Program-made: the position numbers and the translations under genes
The notes under the pieces: generated by a model
The model's database searches: none
Seen by the model: only the letters and a program-made list of their open reading frames with translations
What the model was told of the DNA's origin: nothing
Assembly: GCA_003521815.1 (NCBI GenBank)
Contig: DPHE01000043.1
Span: forward strand, 4,355 to 16,127
Length of the DNA: 11,773 nucleotides
From: Colwellia sp.
Lineage (GTDB): Bacteria > Pseudomonadota > Gammaproteobacteria > Enterobacterales > Alteromonadaceae
Direction of reading: 5' to 3'
Part shown: positions 1-6,878 of the stretch, piece by piece
Position numbering within the stretch: the first letter of the stretch is position 1
How the letters are laid out: every line of letters starts with the position of its first letter

Positions 1-52
1 CACGACCAACTAACACTGGGTTTTTACAATACTATTCGATAAATAGGAACAC

Positions 53-616
53 ATGAAAAATATTGGTTTTGGAGATAATAATGTTAGGTTTACCGTCTAT
101 ATCGCAAATAAACCTAACATGCGTGAATATCAACACGTAGATGACGTGGTCGCACTTGTTAAAGGCGAGATTAACCTGATTAACCAAGCGTGTGGTAATG
201 GTTGGCGTAAAGTATTTAATGTCTATGCTAAGTTACTGTATGGGTTAGATAGCCAGTATTATAACTTTTCAACGTTTGCGCCTACTTGGCAAGATTATCG
301 TGATAACTATTTATTACAAGCACAAAGTAACACTGCGTTGTTATTTTCAGTGCCTCAATTAAACCCAAGTAAAAACAACGTGCATATTATTTGTGGCAAA
401 GGCCATGCGAAAGCGCTTATCAATAGCACTAAACTCGTCGTGAATTTAGTTTGGTTAGATGATGACTTTGCTATTGATACTGCAAACAGGCTCATTGTTT
501 GTCCCTATTTTGATTATCGGCAACTGAGTAATCGTAAAATAGCGCGTTTAGCCAACTTATTATTAAGCTTAAATATACCGTTGACGAAAAAACCATCACT
601 TTATTGTAAAGATTAG
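53..616 (+). CDS. Conserved-looking hypothetical protein, 187 aa
   Basis: I do not recognise a function. The start is supported by an AGGAA ribosome binding site at 45-49, three bases before the ATG. The protein looks soluble and cytosolic: there is no signal peptide and no membrane segment. Visible landmarks are a motif near residues 46-60 (ACGNGWRKVFNVYAK), an aromatic-rich stretch at 66-84, a short HIICGKGHAKAL segment at 111-122 and a basic C-terminus. Codon use matches the neighbouring genes, so it is probably a real native gene. It may belong to a DUF family restricted to Alteromonadales (possibly DUF6942), but that is an unchecked recollection. It ends about 25 bases before the ybiT promoter, so it is probably not co-transcribed from that promoter. 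Its own promoter lies outside the window or is not obvious in the 52 bases shown. Confidence 0.75.
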   Translation: MKNIGFGDNNVRFTVYIANKPNMREYQHVDDVVALVKGEINLINQACGNGWRKVFNVYAKLLYGLDSQYYNFSTFAPTWQDYRDNYLLQAQSNTALLFSVPQLNPSKNNVHIICGKGHAKALINSTKLVVNLVWLDDDFAIDTANRLIVCPYFDYRQLSNRKIARLANLLLSLNIPLTKKPSLYCKD

Positions 617-619
617 ATT

Positions 620-653
620 TTGTTTACAGCACTCTTGCTGTATAATGCGCGAC
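620..653 (+). promoter_or_regulatory. Candidate ybiT promoter
   Basis: A perfect -10 hexamer TATAAT sits at 641-646, followed by a GC-rich discriminator (GCGCG at 647-651). The -35 is weak: the best match is TTGTTT at 620-625 with a short 15-base spacer. Transcription would start near 653 and give a leader of about 120 bases before the TTG start of ybiT. A GC-rich discriminator is typical of promoters sensitive to growth rate or the stringent response, but that regulation is only inferred here. Confidence 0.5.
625..642. repeat. 7-bp inverted repeat overlapping the ybiT -10 box
   Basis: TACAGCA (625-631) and TGCTGTA (636-642) are perfect inverted copies separated by CTCT. The right arm runs into the -10 hexamer, a position where a bound repressor would block RNA polymerase. 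It is not a terminator, because no T-run follows. The regulator, if any, is unknown. Confidence 0.5.
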
Positions 654-773
654 CTTATTATTTTGAGTATTTATTGTTATTTTTTGGCTTATTTACCTGT
701 TTAGTTAAAGGGTAATCAGCGCTATTTAATAATGAACCATTCAATATTTGTTAGCAAAATTTAGGAATACCCT

Positions 774-2378
774 TTGATCACTACATCTAACATTACAATG
801 CAATTTGGCGCTGAGCCTTTATTTGAAAACATATCTGCTAAATTTGGTAACGGTCACCGTTATGGTTTGATCGGCGCAAATGGCTGTGGTAAGTCTACAT
901 TTATGAAGATACTCAGCGGCGACCTAGTACCAAGCTCAGGCAATGTATCGGTTAGTACGGGCAACAAGGTAAGTACCTTAGGCCAAGATCAGTTCGCCTT
1001 TGAAGAATACAATGTTATTGATACTGTGGTCATGGGTGACATGGCGTTATGGAAAGTTAAACAAGAACGTGACGCTATTTATGCACAAGCGGAAATGAGT
1101 GAAGCCGACGGTATGCGTGCTGGCGACTTAGAAAGCGAATTTGCTGAAATGGATGGATACACGGCTGAAAGTCGTGCCGGTGAAATTCTATTGGAAGCGG
1201 GCATTGATGAATCATTTCATTATGGTTCAATGCAACAAGTTGCACCCGGTTGGAAATTACGTGTTCTTCTTGCACAAGCGTTGTTTGCGAACCCTGATAT
1301 CTTATTACTTGATGAGCCAACCAACAACTTGGATATTCATACCATTAGTTGGTTAGAAGGTGAGTTGAACAAACGTAAATGCACCATGATTATCATTTCG
1401 CATGATAGACATTTCCTTAACTCTGTTTGTACCCATATGGCAGATATTGATTACGGTGAATTACGTATCTACCCAGGTAATTACGAATTCTTCCTAGAAC
1501 AGTCAGGTTTATTACGTGAGCAGTTATTATCAGGTAACGTTAAAAAAGCGGAAGAAATTGCAGAGCTACAAGACTTTGTAAACCGTTTTGGCGCGAATGC
1601 TTCAAAAGCAAAACAAGCCAGTTCTCGAGCTAAAAAAATGGACAAAATAAAACTCGATGATGTGAAATCATCAAGCCGTATTACGCCTAAAATTGCCTTT
1701 GCTCCGGGTAAAAAAATGCATCGTCAAGCGTTAGAACTTGAAAAGCTTAGTCATGGTTTTGATGGCAGAGTATTATTTGAAAAAGGTGACTTATTGCTTG
1801 AAGCGGGTGCTAAACTTGCGATTATTGGCGAAAACGGCGTGGGTAAAACTACCTTGTTACGCTGTTTAATGAATGAATTATCACACACTGAAGGTGTTGT
1901 TAAGTGGTCTGAAAATGCTGCTATTGGGTATTGCCCACAAGATAGCGGTTCATTTTTTGACAATGACTTAACACTGATGGACTGGATGTCACAATGGCGT
2001 AGACCTTGCCATAATGATTTAAGTGTTCGTGGTATGTTAGGACGTTTATTGTTTACTGACGACGATGCGAATAAAAAAGCACGTAACTGTTCAGGTGGAG
2101 AGAAAAACCGTTTATTATTTGGTATGTTAATGATGGCAGATATTAATGTGTTGATTATGGATGAACCAACTAACCACATGGATATTGAAGCGATTGATGC
2201 CTTAAATAATGCATTAAAAGACTTTGAAGGTACGTTGATTTTTGTGAGTCATGATCGTGCTTTTGTTTCAAGTTTAGCGACCCGTATTATTGATATTAAA
2301 GATAAACAGTTAGTAAACTTTCAAGGGTCATTAGATGAATACCTTGCGAGTCAAATAAGTACGAAAAAAGTTGCTTAA
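774..2378 (+). CDS. ybiT: ABC-F family ATPase YbiT
   Basis: A cytosolic ABC-F protein with two nucleotide-binding domains and no membrane segments. ABC-F proteins bind ribosomes and act on translation; the exact role of YbiT is poorly defined. The 534 aa length and near full-length similarity match E. coli YbiT (about 530 aa). Domain 1 has Walker A GANGCGKS (34-41) and Walker B ILLLDEP (176-182). Its signature motif is replaced by VAPGWKLR, which is normal for YbiT. The inter-domain linker is charged and helical (about 240-305). Domain 2 has Walker A GENGVGKT (352-359), signature CSGGE (439-443, Cys where E. coli has Leu) and Walker B with D463/E464. The start is TTG at 774, chosen because the N-terminus MITTSNITMQFG aligns with E. 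coli MLVSSNVTMQFG and an AGGA lies at 763-766. It is followed after 72 bases by a RIO kinase gene. Confidence 0.95.
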   Translation: MITTSNITMQFGAEPLFENISAKFGNGHRYGLIGANGCGKSTFMKILSGDLVPSSGNVSVSTGNKVSTLGQDQFAFEEYNVIDTVVMGDMALWKVKQERDAIYAQAEMSEADGMRAGDLESEFAEMDGYTAESRAGEILLEAGIDESFHYGSMQQVAPGWKLRVLLAQALFANPDILLLDEPTNNLDIHTISWLEGELNKRKCTMIIISHDRHFLNSVCTHMADIDYGELRIYPGNYEFFLEQSGLLREQLLSGNVKKAEEIAELQDFVNRFGANASKAKQASSRAKKMDKIKLDDVKSSSRITPKIAFAPGKKMHRQALELEKLSHGFDGRVLFEKGDLLLEAGAKLAIIGENGVGKTTLLRCLMNELSHTEGVVKWSENAAIGYCPQDSGSFFDNDLTLMDWMSQWRRPCHNDLSVRGMLGRLLFTDDDANKKARNCSGGEKNRLLFGMLMMADINVLIMDEPTNHMDIEAIDALNNALKDFEGTLIFVSHDRAFVSSLATRIIDIKDKQLVNFQGSLDEYLASQISTKKVA

Positions 2379-2385
2379 CTTTTTT
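2364..2385 (+). terminator. Weak A/T-rich hairpin at the end of ybiT
   Basis: AAAAAAGTT (2364-2372) pairs with AACTTTTTT (2377-2385) around a GCTT loop, giving a 9-bp stem that overlaps the ybiT stop codon. The T-run forms the right arm. With only one G-C pair it is a weak terminator at best and may merely attenuate read-through into the downstream kinase gene. Confidence 0.3.
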
Positions 2386-2409
2386 AATTCATTGAAAAAA
2401 TAGAGAGCT

Positions 2410-2415
2410 TATAAT
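2410..2415 (+). promoter_or_regulatory. Candidate -10 box for the RIO kinase gene
   Basis: A perfect TATAAT lies 35 bases before the kinase ATG. A TTGAAA at 2392-2397 is the best -35 by sequence, but the spacer is only 12 bases; at normal spacing there is only the weak TTCATT (2388-2393). The kinase may therefore have its own promoter or be read from ybiT, or both. Confidence 0.35.
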
Positions 2416-2450
2416 TTTGTCATTTACCAATATTACAGTATAACGTTGTT

Positions 2451-3311
2451 ATGAAAACACCAAAACGTATCCAACCTCTTATAGATGACGGCCTAGTTGA
2501 CGAAGTGATTAGTCAATTAATGAGTGGTAAAGAAGCCACTGTTTTTATGGTTCGCTGTGGCAGTGAAATTCGCTGTGCTAAAGTGTATAAAGAAGCTAAT
2601 AAGCGTAGCTTTAAAAAAGCGGCTCAGTACCAGGAAGGCAGAAAAAGTCGAAATAGCCGGCGTGCTAGAGCCATGGAAAAAGGCTCTAAGTATGGTCGTA
2701 ACCAACAAGAAGAAGCATGGCAAAATGCTGAAGTAGATGCCCTATATACAGTAGCAGAAGCCGGTGTTCGAGTGCCTCATCCTTTTGGTTGTTTTGAGGG
2801 CGTGTTGTTAATGGAGTTGATCACCGACGAAGCCGGTGATGTTGCGCCACGATTAAATGACGTGGTTATGTCAAAAGAACAAGCCATCGAAGATCACGAA
2901 CAAGTTATTGACTATATTGTGCGTATGTTATGTGCGGGTATTGTTCATGGCGATTTATCTGAGTTTAATGTACTTGTTGATGAATATGGCCCTGTTATTA
3001 TTGATTTACCTCAAGCTGTTGATGCCTCAGCCAATAATAATGCTAAAGCCATGTTAATGCGTGATGTAGCTAACATCACTAATTACTATGGGCAGTTTGC
3101 ACCAGAGTTATTATCACGTAAGTATGGCCTAGAAATGTGGGCCTTGTATGAAAGTGGCGAATTAACGTTTGAAACTAAACTGACAGGGTTATTCAACGAA
3201 AGTACAATTTCAGCCGATGTTGATAACGTGATCGAAGAAATAAAAGCCGCATTTATGGAAGAACAAGATCGGATACAACGTATAGCCGAAGCAAATGAGA
3301 TAGATGAATAA
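2451..3311 (+). CDS. RIO1-family serine protein kinase (bacterial PA4780-like)
   Basis: A cytosolic atypical protein kinase of the RIO family, 286 aa, the usual size for the bacterial group. The glycine-poor ATP loop is SGKEATVF (25-32) and the ATP-anchoring lysine is K44 in RCAKVYK. The flexible basic insert (about 51-84), rich in K, R and S, is typical of RIO1 and often autophosphorylated. The hinge is LLMELI (119-124). The catalytic loop HGDLSEFNVLV (166-176) contains the catalytic D168 and N173, and the metal-binding D185 lies in IIDLPQAVD. All catalytic residues are present, so it should be active. Bacterial RIO kinase substrates are largely unknown. No convincing Shine-Dalgarno sequence precedes the ATG, although the start is supported by the family N-terminus. 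It follows the ribosome-associated ybiT and ends at a strong terminator. Confidence 0.92.
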   Translation: MKTPKRIQPLIDDGLVDEVISQLMSGKEATVFMVRCGSEIRCAKVYKEANKRSFKKAAQYQEGRKSRNSRRARAMEKGSKYGRNQQEEAWQNAEVDALYTVAEAGVRVPHPFGCFEGVLLMELITDEAGDVAPRLNDVVMSKEQAIEDHEQVIDYIVRMLCAGIVHGDLSEFNVLVDEYGPVIIDLPQAVDASANNNAKAMLMRDVANITNYYGQFAPELLSRKYGLEMWALYESGELTFETKLTGLFNESTISADVDNVIEEIKAAFMEEQDRIQRIAEANEIDE

Positions 3312-3349
3312 ACACGTTTAACTTGTTAGTTAGCAGTCATGTTTTATTT

Positions 3350-3379
3350 AAGGCGGATCAGAAATGATTCGCCTTTTTT
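3350..3379 (+). terminator. Rho-independent terminator after the RIO kinase
   Basis: An 11-bp stem (3350-3360 with 3365-3375; one G-T wobble) is closed by a GAAA tetraloop, a stabilising GNRA loop. A T-run at 3374-3379 follows. No T-run is present on the opposite side, so it works for + strand transcription only. It separates ybiT/RIO kinase from the downstream operon. Confidence 0.88.
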
Positions 3380-3418
3380 ATTACGTCATATACATTACTT
3401 ATTGTATTTTCATAGATT

Positions 3419-3446
3419 TTGAAACGATTTTTCGCAATACTATCAC
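3419..3446 (+). promoter_or_regulatory. Possible promoter of the D-glutamate/5-oxoproline operon
   Basis: TTGAAA (3419-3424) is a 5/6 match to -35, and TATCAC (3441-3446) is a weak -10 after 16 bases. This would start transcription near 3453 and leave a leader of about 90 bases containing the palindromes at 3484-3510. A better TATAAT at 3529-3534 lies too close to the ATG to give a normal leader. The call is tentative. Confidence 0.3.
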
Positions 3447-3483
3447 TCAGGTTAAGACGCTTGTGACTAACGACTAATAATAA

Positions 3484-3510
3484 ATCATTAATGATCAATG
3501 CTGATCAATG
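3484..3510. promoter_or_regulatory. Palindrome plus tandem direct repeat, candidate operator
   Basis: ATCATTAATGAT (3484-3495) is a perfect 12-bp palindrome. It overlaps the first of two identical copies of TGATCAATG (3492-3500 and 3502-3510), whose 10-base period is one helical turn, so both would face the same side of DNA. TGATCA within each copy is itself a palindrome. Such crowding 36 bases before the first operon gene suggests a transcription factor site. No regulator gene lies in the window. The region is A/T-rich, which makes chance repeats more likely. Confidence 0.45.
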
Positions 3511-3545
3511 ATTAATAATTACCAATTTTATAATGTGGAGTTTTC

Positions 3546-4358
3546 ATGCCAGTAAACGATACTAATAATGTCTCTTCACCATTGAGTGCCTATGCATTAC
3601 GACAGCTGATCCGAACACAAGAGTTTACCGGTAATACCTCGGGTTGTGCCCAAGGTTGCGTGCAAGGTAATATTGTTATTTTACCTAAAGAGTGGGCAGA
3701 CGATTTTTTACAATTTTGTTTGTTTAATCCAAAACCTTGTCCGTTAATTGGTATGTCAACCAATGCAGGGGGTTTTCTATTACCTGAGCTTGGTCAAGAT
3801 ATTGATATTCGCACTGATGTACCCGGTTATCGCTTGTTTGAGAATGGCCTGTTAACACAAGAGTTAACCCACATTAAAGACTTGTGGCGCGATGATTTAG
3901 TGACGTTTGTTTTAGGGTGTTCTTTTTCTTTTGAGGAAGCATTGATTGCTGATGGACTTGAAATTCGTAATATTAGCGAACGTAAAAATGTACCTATGTA
4001 CCGAACTAATATAGCCTGTAAATCAGCTGGGCGTTTTAGTGGTGAAACAGTGGTGAGCATGCGGCCTATGTTGGCAAAAGACGCTATACGTACAATACAA
4101 ATTTGTAGTCGTTTTCCGTCAGTACATGGCGCACCAATACATTTTGGTGATCCTAAACTGATTGGCATTGATGATATCAATACCCCTGACTATGGTGATG
4201 CCGTAACGATTAACGAATATGAAGTACCTGTTTTTTGGGCTTGTGGGGTTACGCCTCAACTTGTATTAGAACAAACTAAACCGCCATTTTGTATTACCCA
4301 TAGCCCCGGAAAAATGTTGGTTACTGATATCGCAAACTCAACATTAGCGGTACTGTAA
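3546..4358 (+). CDS. DUF1445 protein (putative hydro-lyase; D-glutamate cyclase N-terminal-type)
   Basis: A soluble 270-aa protein of the DUF1445/YcsI family, usual in length. Family motifs are all visible: QGNIVILP (40-47), NPKPCPLIG (61-69), DIRTDVPGYR (87-96), FVLGCSFSFEEAL (121-133), MYRTN (151-155), SRFPSVHGAPIHFGDP (188-203), VFWACGVTPQ (229-238) and THSPGKMLVTD (251-261). Family knowledge: this domain forms the N-terminal part of animal D-glutamate cyclase (DGLUCY), which dehydrates D-glutamate to 5-oxo-D-proline, and the Bacillus homologue ycsI sits with 5-oxoprolinase genes. Inference: here it is one component of a cyclase whose other half is the DUF4392 gene at 6879. The start has a GGAG at 3537-3540, five bases before the ATG. 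It is the first gene of the operon, with pxpA 24 bases downstream. The precise reaction of the bacterial protein is not proven. Confidence 0.9.
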   Translation: MPVNDTNNVSSPLSAYALRQLIRTQEFTGNTSGCAQGCVQGNIVILPKEWADDFLQFCLFNPKPCPLIGMSTNAGGFLLPELGQDIDIRTDVPGYRLFENGLLTQELTHIKDLWRDDLVTFVLGCSFSFEEALIADGLEIRNISERKNVPMYRTNIACKSAGRFSGETVVSMRPMLAKDAIRTIQICSRFPSVHGAPIHFGDPKLIGIDDINTPDYGDAVTINEYEVPVFWACGVTPQLVLEQTKPPFCITHSPGKMLVTDIANSTLAVL

Positions 4359-4382
4359 GACTATTATTAATAGGACAATAAG

Positions 4383-5108
4383 ATGAAATTAAATTGTGAT
4401 TTAGGTGAAAGCTTTGGTAGTTGGTCTATGGGCTTAGACGAACAGGTGATGCCTCATATAGATCAAGCGAATATTGCTTGTGGCTTTCATGCTGGCGATC
4501 CTTTAGTGATGCAAAAAACTCTCGAATTAGCGAAAGCTCACAATGTTATTGTTGGTGCGCATCCGGGCTATCCTGATCTGGGTGGTTTTGGTCGCCGTTC
4601 TATGAATTGCTCTACCGATGAGATTATTGCACTAGTGACTTATCAAGTAGCCGCTATTGATGGTGTGGCTAAATCGCTAGGACTTGATCTTGACTATGTT
4701 AAACCTCATGGTGCTTTGTACAATGATATGATGGTACAAGAAAATGTGCGTGAGGCGATACTGATGGCACTGTCTAACTATCACAAACCGCTTAAGTTAA
4801 TGTTACAAGCAACACCACAAATTGATCAACATAGAATAGAGGCTAAAGCCTTTGGTATTGACGTGTTAAGTGAAGCCTTTGCTGACCGTTGTTATGCCGA
4901 TGATGGCAAGTTATTAGCACGCAGCCAAGTCGGTGCAGTGCATAATAAAGAAAAAATGCTTTCCCAAGTGAAGCAGTTAAAAGAGCATGGGTGTGTTACC
5001 ACTGTTAGTGGTCATGTTTTAGCATTAAACGCCGATAGCTTATGTGTCCATGGTGATAATATTGAAGGGGTACTGGCTATTGAGGCCATTAGGGAGCTAA
5101 TAGGTTAA
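4383..5108 (+). CDS. pxpA: 5-oxoprolinase subunit PxpA (LamB/YcsF family)
   Basis: A subunit of the prokaryotic ATP-dependent 5-oxoprolinase PxpABC, which opens 5-oxoproline (pyroglutamate) to glutamate in the cytosol. The 241 aa length is close to the family norm. Conserved motifs run in order: NCDLGE (4-9) at the N-terminus, NIACGFHAGDP (30-40), GAHPGYPD (58-65), YVKPHGALYN (105-114) and CVHGDN near 221-226. The His and Asp residues of these motifs form the presumed active site of the YcsF barrel. AGGA at 4372-4375 supports the start. Its stop overlaps the start of pxpB by one base (TAATG), implying translational coupling and fixed stoichiometry. Confidence 0.96.
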   Translation: MKLNCDLGESFGSWSMGLDEQVMPHIDQANIACGFHAGDPLVMQKTLELAKAHNVIVGAHPGYPDLGGFGRRSMNCSTDEIIALVTYQVAAIDGVAKSLGLDLDYVKPHGALYNDMMVQENVREAILMALSNYHKPLKLMLQATPQIDQHRIEAKAFGIDVLSEAFADRCYADDGKLLARSQVGAVHNKEKMLSQVKQLKEHGCVTTVSGHVLALNADSLCVHGDNIEGVLAIEAIRELIG

Positions 5109-5851
5109 TGCTCGACAATCTTAATATTCATATCGCTGGTGAGAACGCGTTAATTATCTATTTTTGTGAGCAAGATGGTGGCCAAATTAGTGCTAATGTT
5201 TCGGCTACAGTTCAGCAAGTAGAGCAACTTATACGTAAAGCTATGGCGCAATCGTTAGCACCCGATATAATTGATTTAGTGCCATCATACGCGTCCTTGA
5301 TGGTGATGTTTAATATGATGACCACAGATCATCATCAAATACGAAACCAACTACTTAACTTATTACAATCTATTGATCATCATTTGAAAGAGCAAGTTAC
5401 TAACGATGAAGCTAACATAGTTGAATTGCCTGTTTATTATAGCAATGAGTCGGGCCCCGATTTATCGGTTATTGCGCAACGTGCTCACTTAACGGTCGAA
5501 CAAGTGATTGAACTTCATCAAGCACAAGAATATCGTGTTTATGCCATTGGCTTTGCTCCTGGTTTTGCTTACTTAGGTGAGGTAGACAAACGAATTGCTG
5601 CGCCAAGGTTGAACACCCCTAGAATGAAAGTACCTAAAGGGGCTGTTGCTATTGCGGATAGACAAACGGCTATTTACCCTAGTGTTTCCCCCGGTGGTTG
5701 GAATATTATTGGTCTTTGCCCCATTGATATGTTTAACGCGAAAGCCACTCCTACTATGCCGGTCAACGTGGGTGATAGAGTGAGGTTTGTTGCTATTTCT
5801 AAAGACGAATTTATTACCTTAGGCGGAACGCTAAAGGTGAGTTATGAGTAA
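5108..5851 (+). CDS. pxpB: 5-oxoprolinase subunit PxpB (KipI family)
   Basis: A KipI/YbgJ-family subunit of 5-oxoprolinase, 247 aa, cytosolic. The N-terminal domain (about 1-90) carries the family GENALIIYF segment (11-19). The C-terminal cyclophilin-like domain has IGFAPGFAYLG (about 147-157), the PRMKVPKGAVAIADRQTAIY stretch and SVSPGGWNIIG, all diagnostic. In Bacillus the homologue KipI was first known as an inhibitor of the sporulation kinase KinA. With pxpA and pxpC alongside, the metabolic role is far more likely here. The start overlaps the pxpA stop; AGGGAG at 5091-5096 can serve as its binding site. Its last eight bases overlap pxpC. Confidence 0.95.
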   Translation: MLDNLNIHIAGENALIIYFCEQDGGQISANVSATVQQVEQLIRKAMAQSLAPDIIDLVPSYASLMVMFNMMTTDHHQIRNQLLNLLQSIDHHLKEQVTNDEANIVELPVYYSNESGPDLSVIAQRAHLTVEQVIELHQAQEYRVYAIGFAPGFAYLGEVDKRIAAPRLNTPRMKVPKGAVAIADRQTAIYPSVSPGGWNIIGLCPIDMFNAKATPTMPVNVGDRVRFVAISKDEFITLGGTLKVSYE

Positions 5852-6836
5852 GTCATCATTACCACAGGGCTTTTTAGTTAAACAAGCCGGTATGCTAAGC
5901 CTTATTCAAGATGCCGGTCGTTTTGGTGCGTTTAATCTAGGGTTGACCAATGGGGGTCCTGTCGATTTACTCGCTTTTCAATGGGCCAATCGTCTATGCC
6001 GCAACATGTTAAACGCCACCGCGATTGAAATTAGTGTAGGCGGTTTAATATTAATTGCACAAGTTGATACCACCCTCGCCATTTCGGGTGCTAACATGCC
6101 GCTAACCATTAATGGTCAAACAAAAGGGTTATGGCGGAGTTATCACGTAAAAGCGGGTGATGAGATTGCTTTAGGTTTTGCCACTCAAGGTGTTCGTTGT
6201 TATTTAGCGGTTGCCGATGGTTTTAATATTACACCCAGTTTTGGAAGCACAGCCACGGTTTGTCGTGAAGGAATTGGTGGGTTAAGGGGAGAGAAATTAT
6301 TAGCCGGCGATATGTTAGCTTGTACTCGCCGAAACAACCATAAAACCACCCATAACAACAGTGATAACAATAAAAATAAAAACTTGTTATTAGTCGAAAA
6401 ATTAAGACCTGTCTATACGGATGAAATAATATTACATACCGTACCAAGCTATCAACAACAGCATTTTAATTCATACCAAAAACGCTTGTTTTTTTCTACT
6501 GAATATACGGTGAGTAAAAGTTTTGATCGTATGGGATATAGATTAGAAGGTCAGGCAATAGCGTGTGATGTTGAGGGAATTTTATCGGAAGGGATTTGTC
6601 ATGGAGCAGTACAAATCCCCGCTGATGGTCAACCCATTGTTTTACTCAATGATAGGCAAACCATTGGCGGTTATCCTAAAATTGGTGCTGTCTCGTCGGT
6701 AGATACGGCTAAATTAGGGCAATTAAACCAAGGGGGCAAAGTACGTTTTGAACCCATTAGTATGGAACAGGCTCACAATATATTTCATTTAAATTTAAGC
6801 GGTTTTAATCGTACAGAGTTAGTGACTTGTGATTGA
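5844..6836 (+). CDS. pxpC: 5-oxoprolinase subunit PxpC (KipA family)
   Basis: The KipA/YbgK-family subunit, a biotin-dependent-carboxyltransferase-like fold, which together with PxpA and PxpB hydrolyses 5-oxoproline using ATP. It is 330 aa, slightly above a typical length near 310-320. Motifs: LSLIQDAGRFG (18-28), GPVDLLAFQWAN (38-49), ISGANMPLTING (80-91), RMGYRLEG (229-236), LSEGICHGAVQIPADGQPIV (247-266) and NDRQTIGGYPKIG (269-281). An unusual hydrophilic linker rich in Asn, His and Lys occupies residues 162-180, between the N- and C-terminal halves, and probably accounts for the extra length. AAGGTGAG at 5834-5841 precedes the ATG, inside the end of pxpB, so coupling is likely. Confidence 0.95.
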   Translation: MSKSSLPQGFLVKQAGMLSLIQDAGRFGAFNLGLTNGGPVDLLAFQWANRLCRNMLNATAIEISVGGLILIAQVDTTLAISGANMPLTINGQTKGLWRSYHVKAGDEIALGFATQGVRCYLAVADGFNITPSFGSTATVCREGIGGLRGEKLLAGDMLACTRRNNHKTTHNNSDNNKNKNLLLVEKLRPVYTDEIILHTVPSYQQQHFNSYQKRLFFSTEYTVSKSFDRMGYRLEGQAIACDVEGILSEGICHGAVQIPADGQPIVLLNDRQTIGGYPKIGAVSSVDTAKLGQLNQGGKVRFEPISMEQAHNIFHLNLSGFNRTELVTCD

Positions 6837-6878
6837 TATTGGAAAAATAAAGACTGAAATAAAGAGGGACTTACGTTA

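Noticed and set aside
638..653. LexA-like half site CTGTATAA at the ybiT promoter
   Set aside because: A LexA box needs CTGT-N8-ACAG. The bases after the N8 are CGAC, and the upstream ACAG is in the inside-out arrangement.
1221..1290. Missing LSGGQ-type signature in the first ATPase domain of YbiT
   Set aside because: E. coli YbiT has the same VAPGWKLR replacement, so it is a subfamily feature, not decay.
1751..2179. 142-codon open frame on the - strand within ybiT
   Set aside because: It lies wholly inside a gene with strong family similarity and complete motifs, and its translation shows no recognisable domain; it is a shadow frame.
3529..3534. Perfect TATAAT just before the DUF1445 gene
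   Set aside because: Only 11 bases separate it from the ATG and the binding site GGAG lies in between, so transcription would start at about the binding site. It is more likely chance in an A/T-rich leader.
5108..6836. KipI/KipA as a sporulation-kinase control pair
   Set aside because: There is no kinA or kipR nearby and no sign of a spore former; the pair sits between pxpA and a cyclase-type gene, which fits 5-oxoprolinase subunits.
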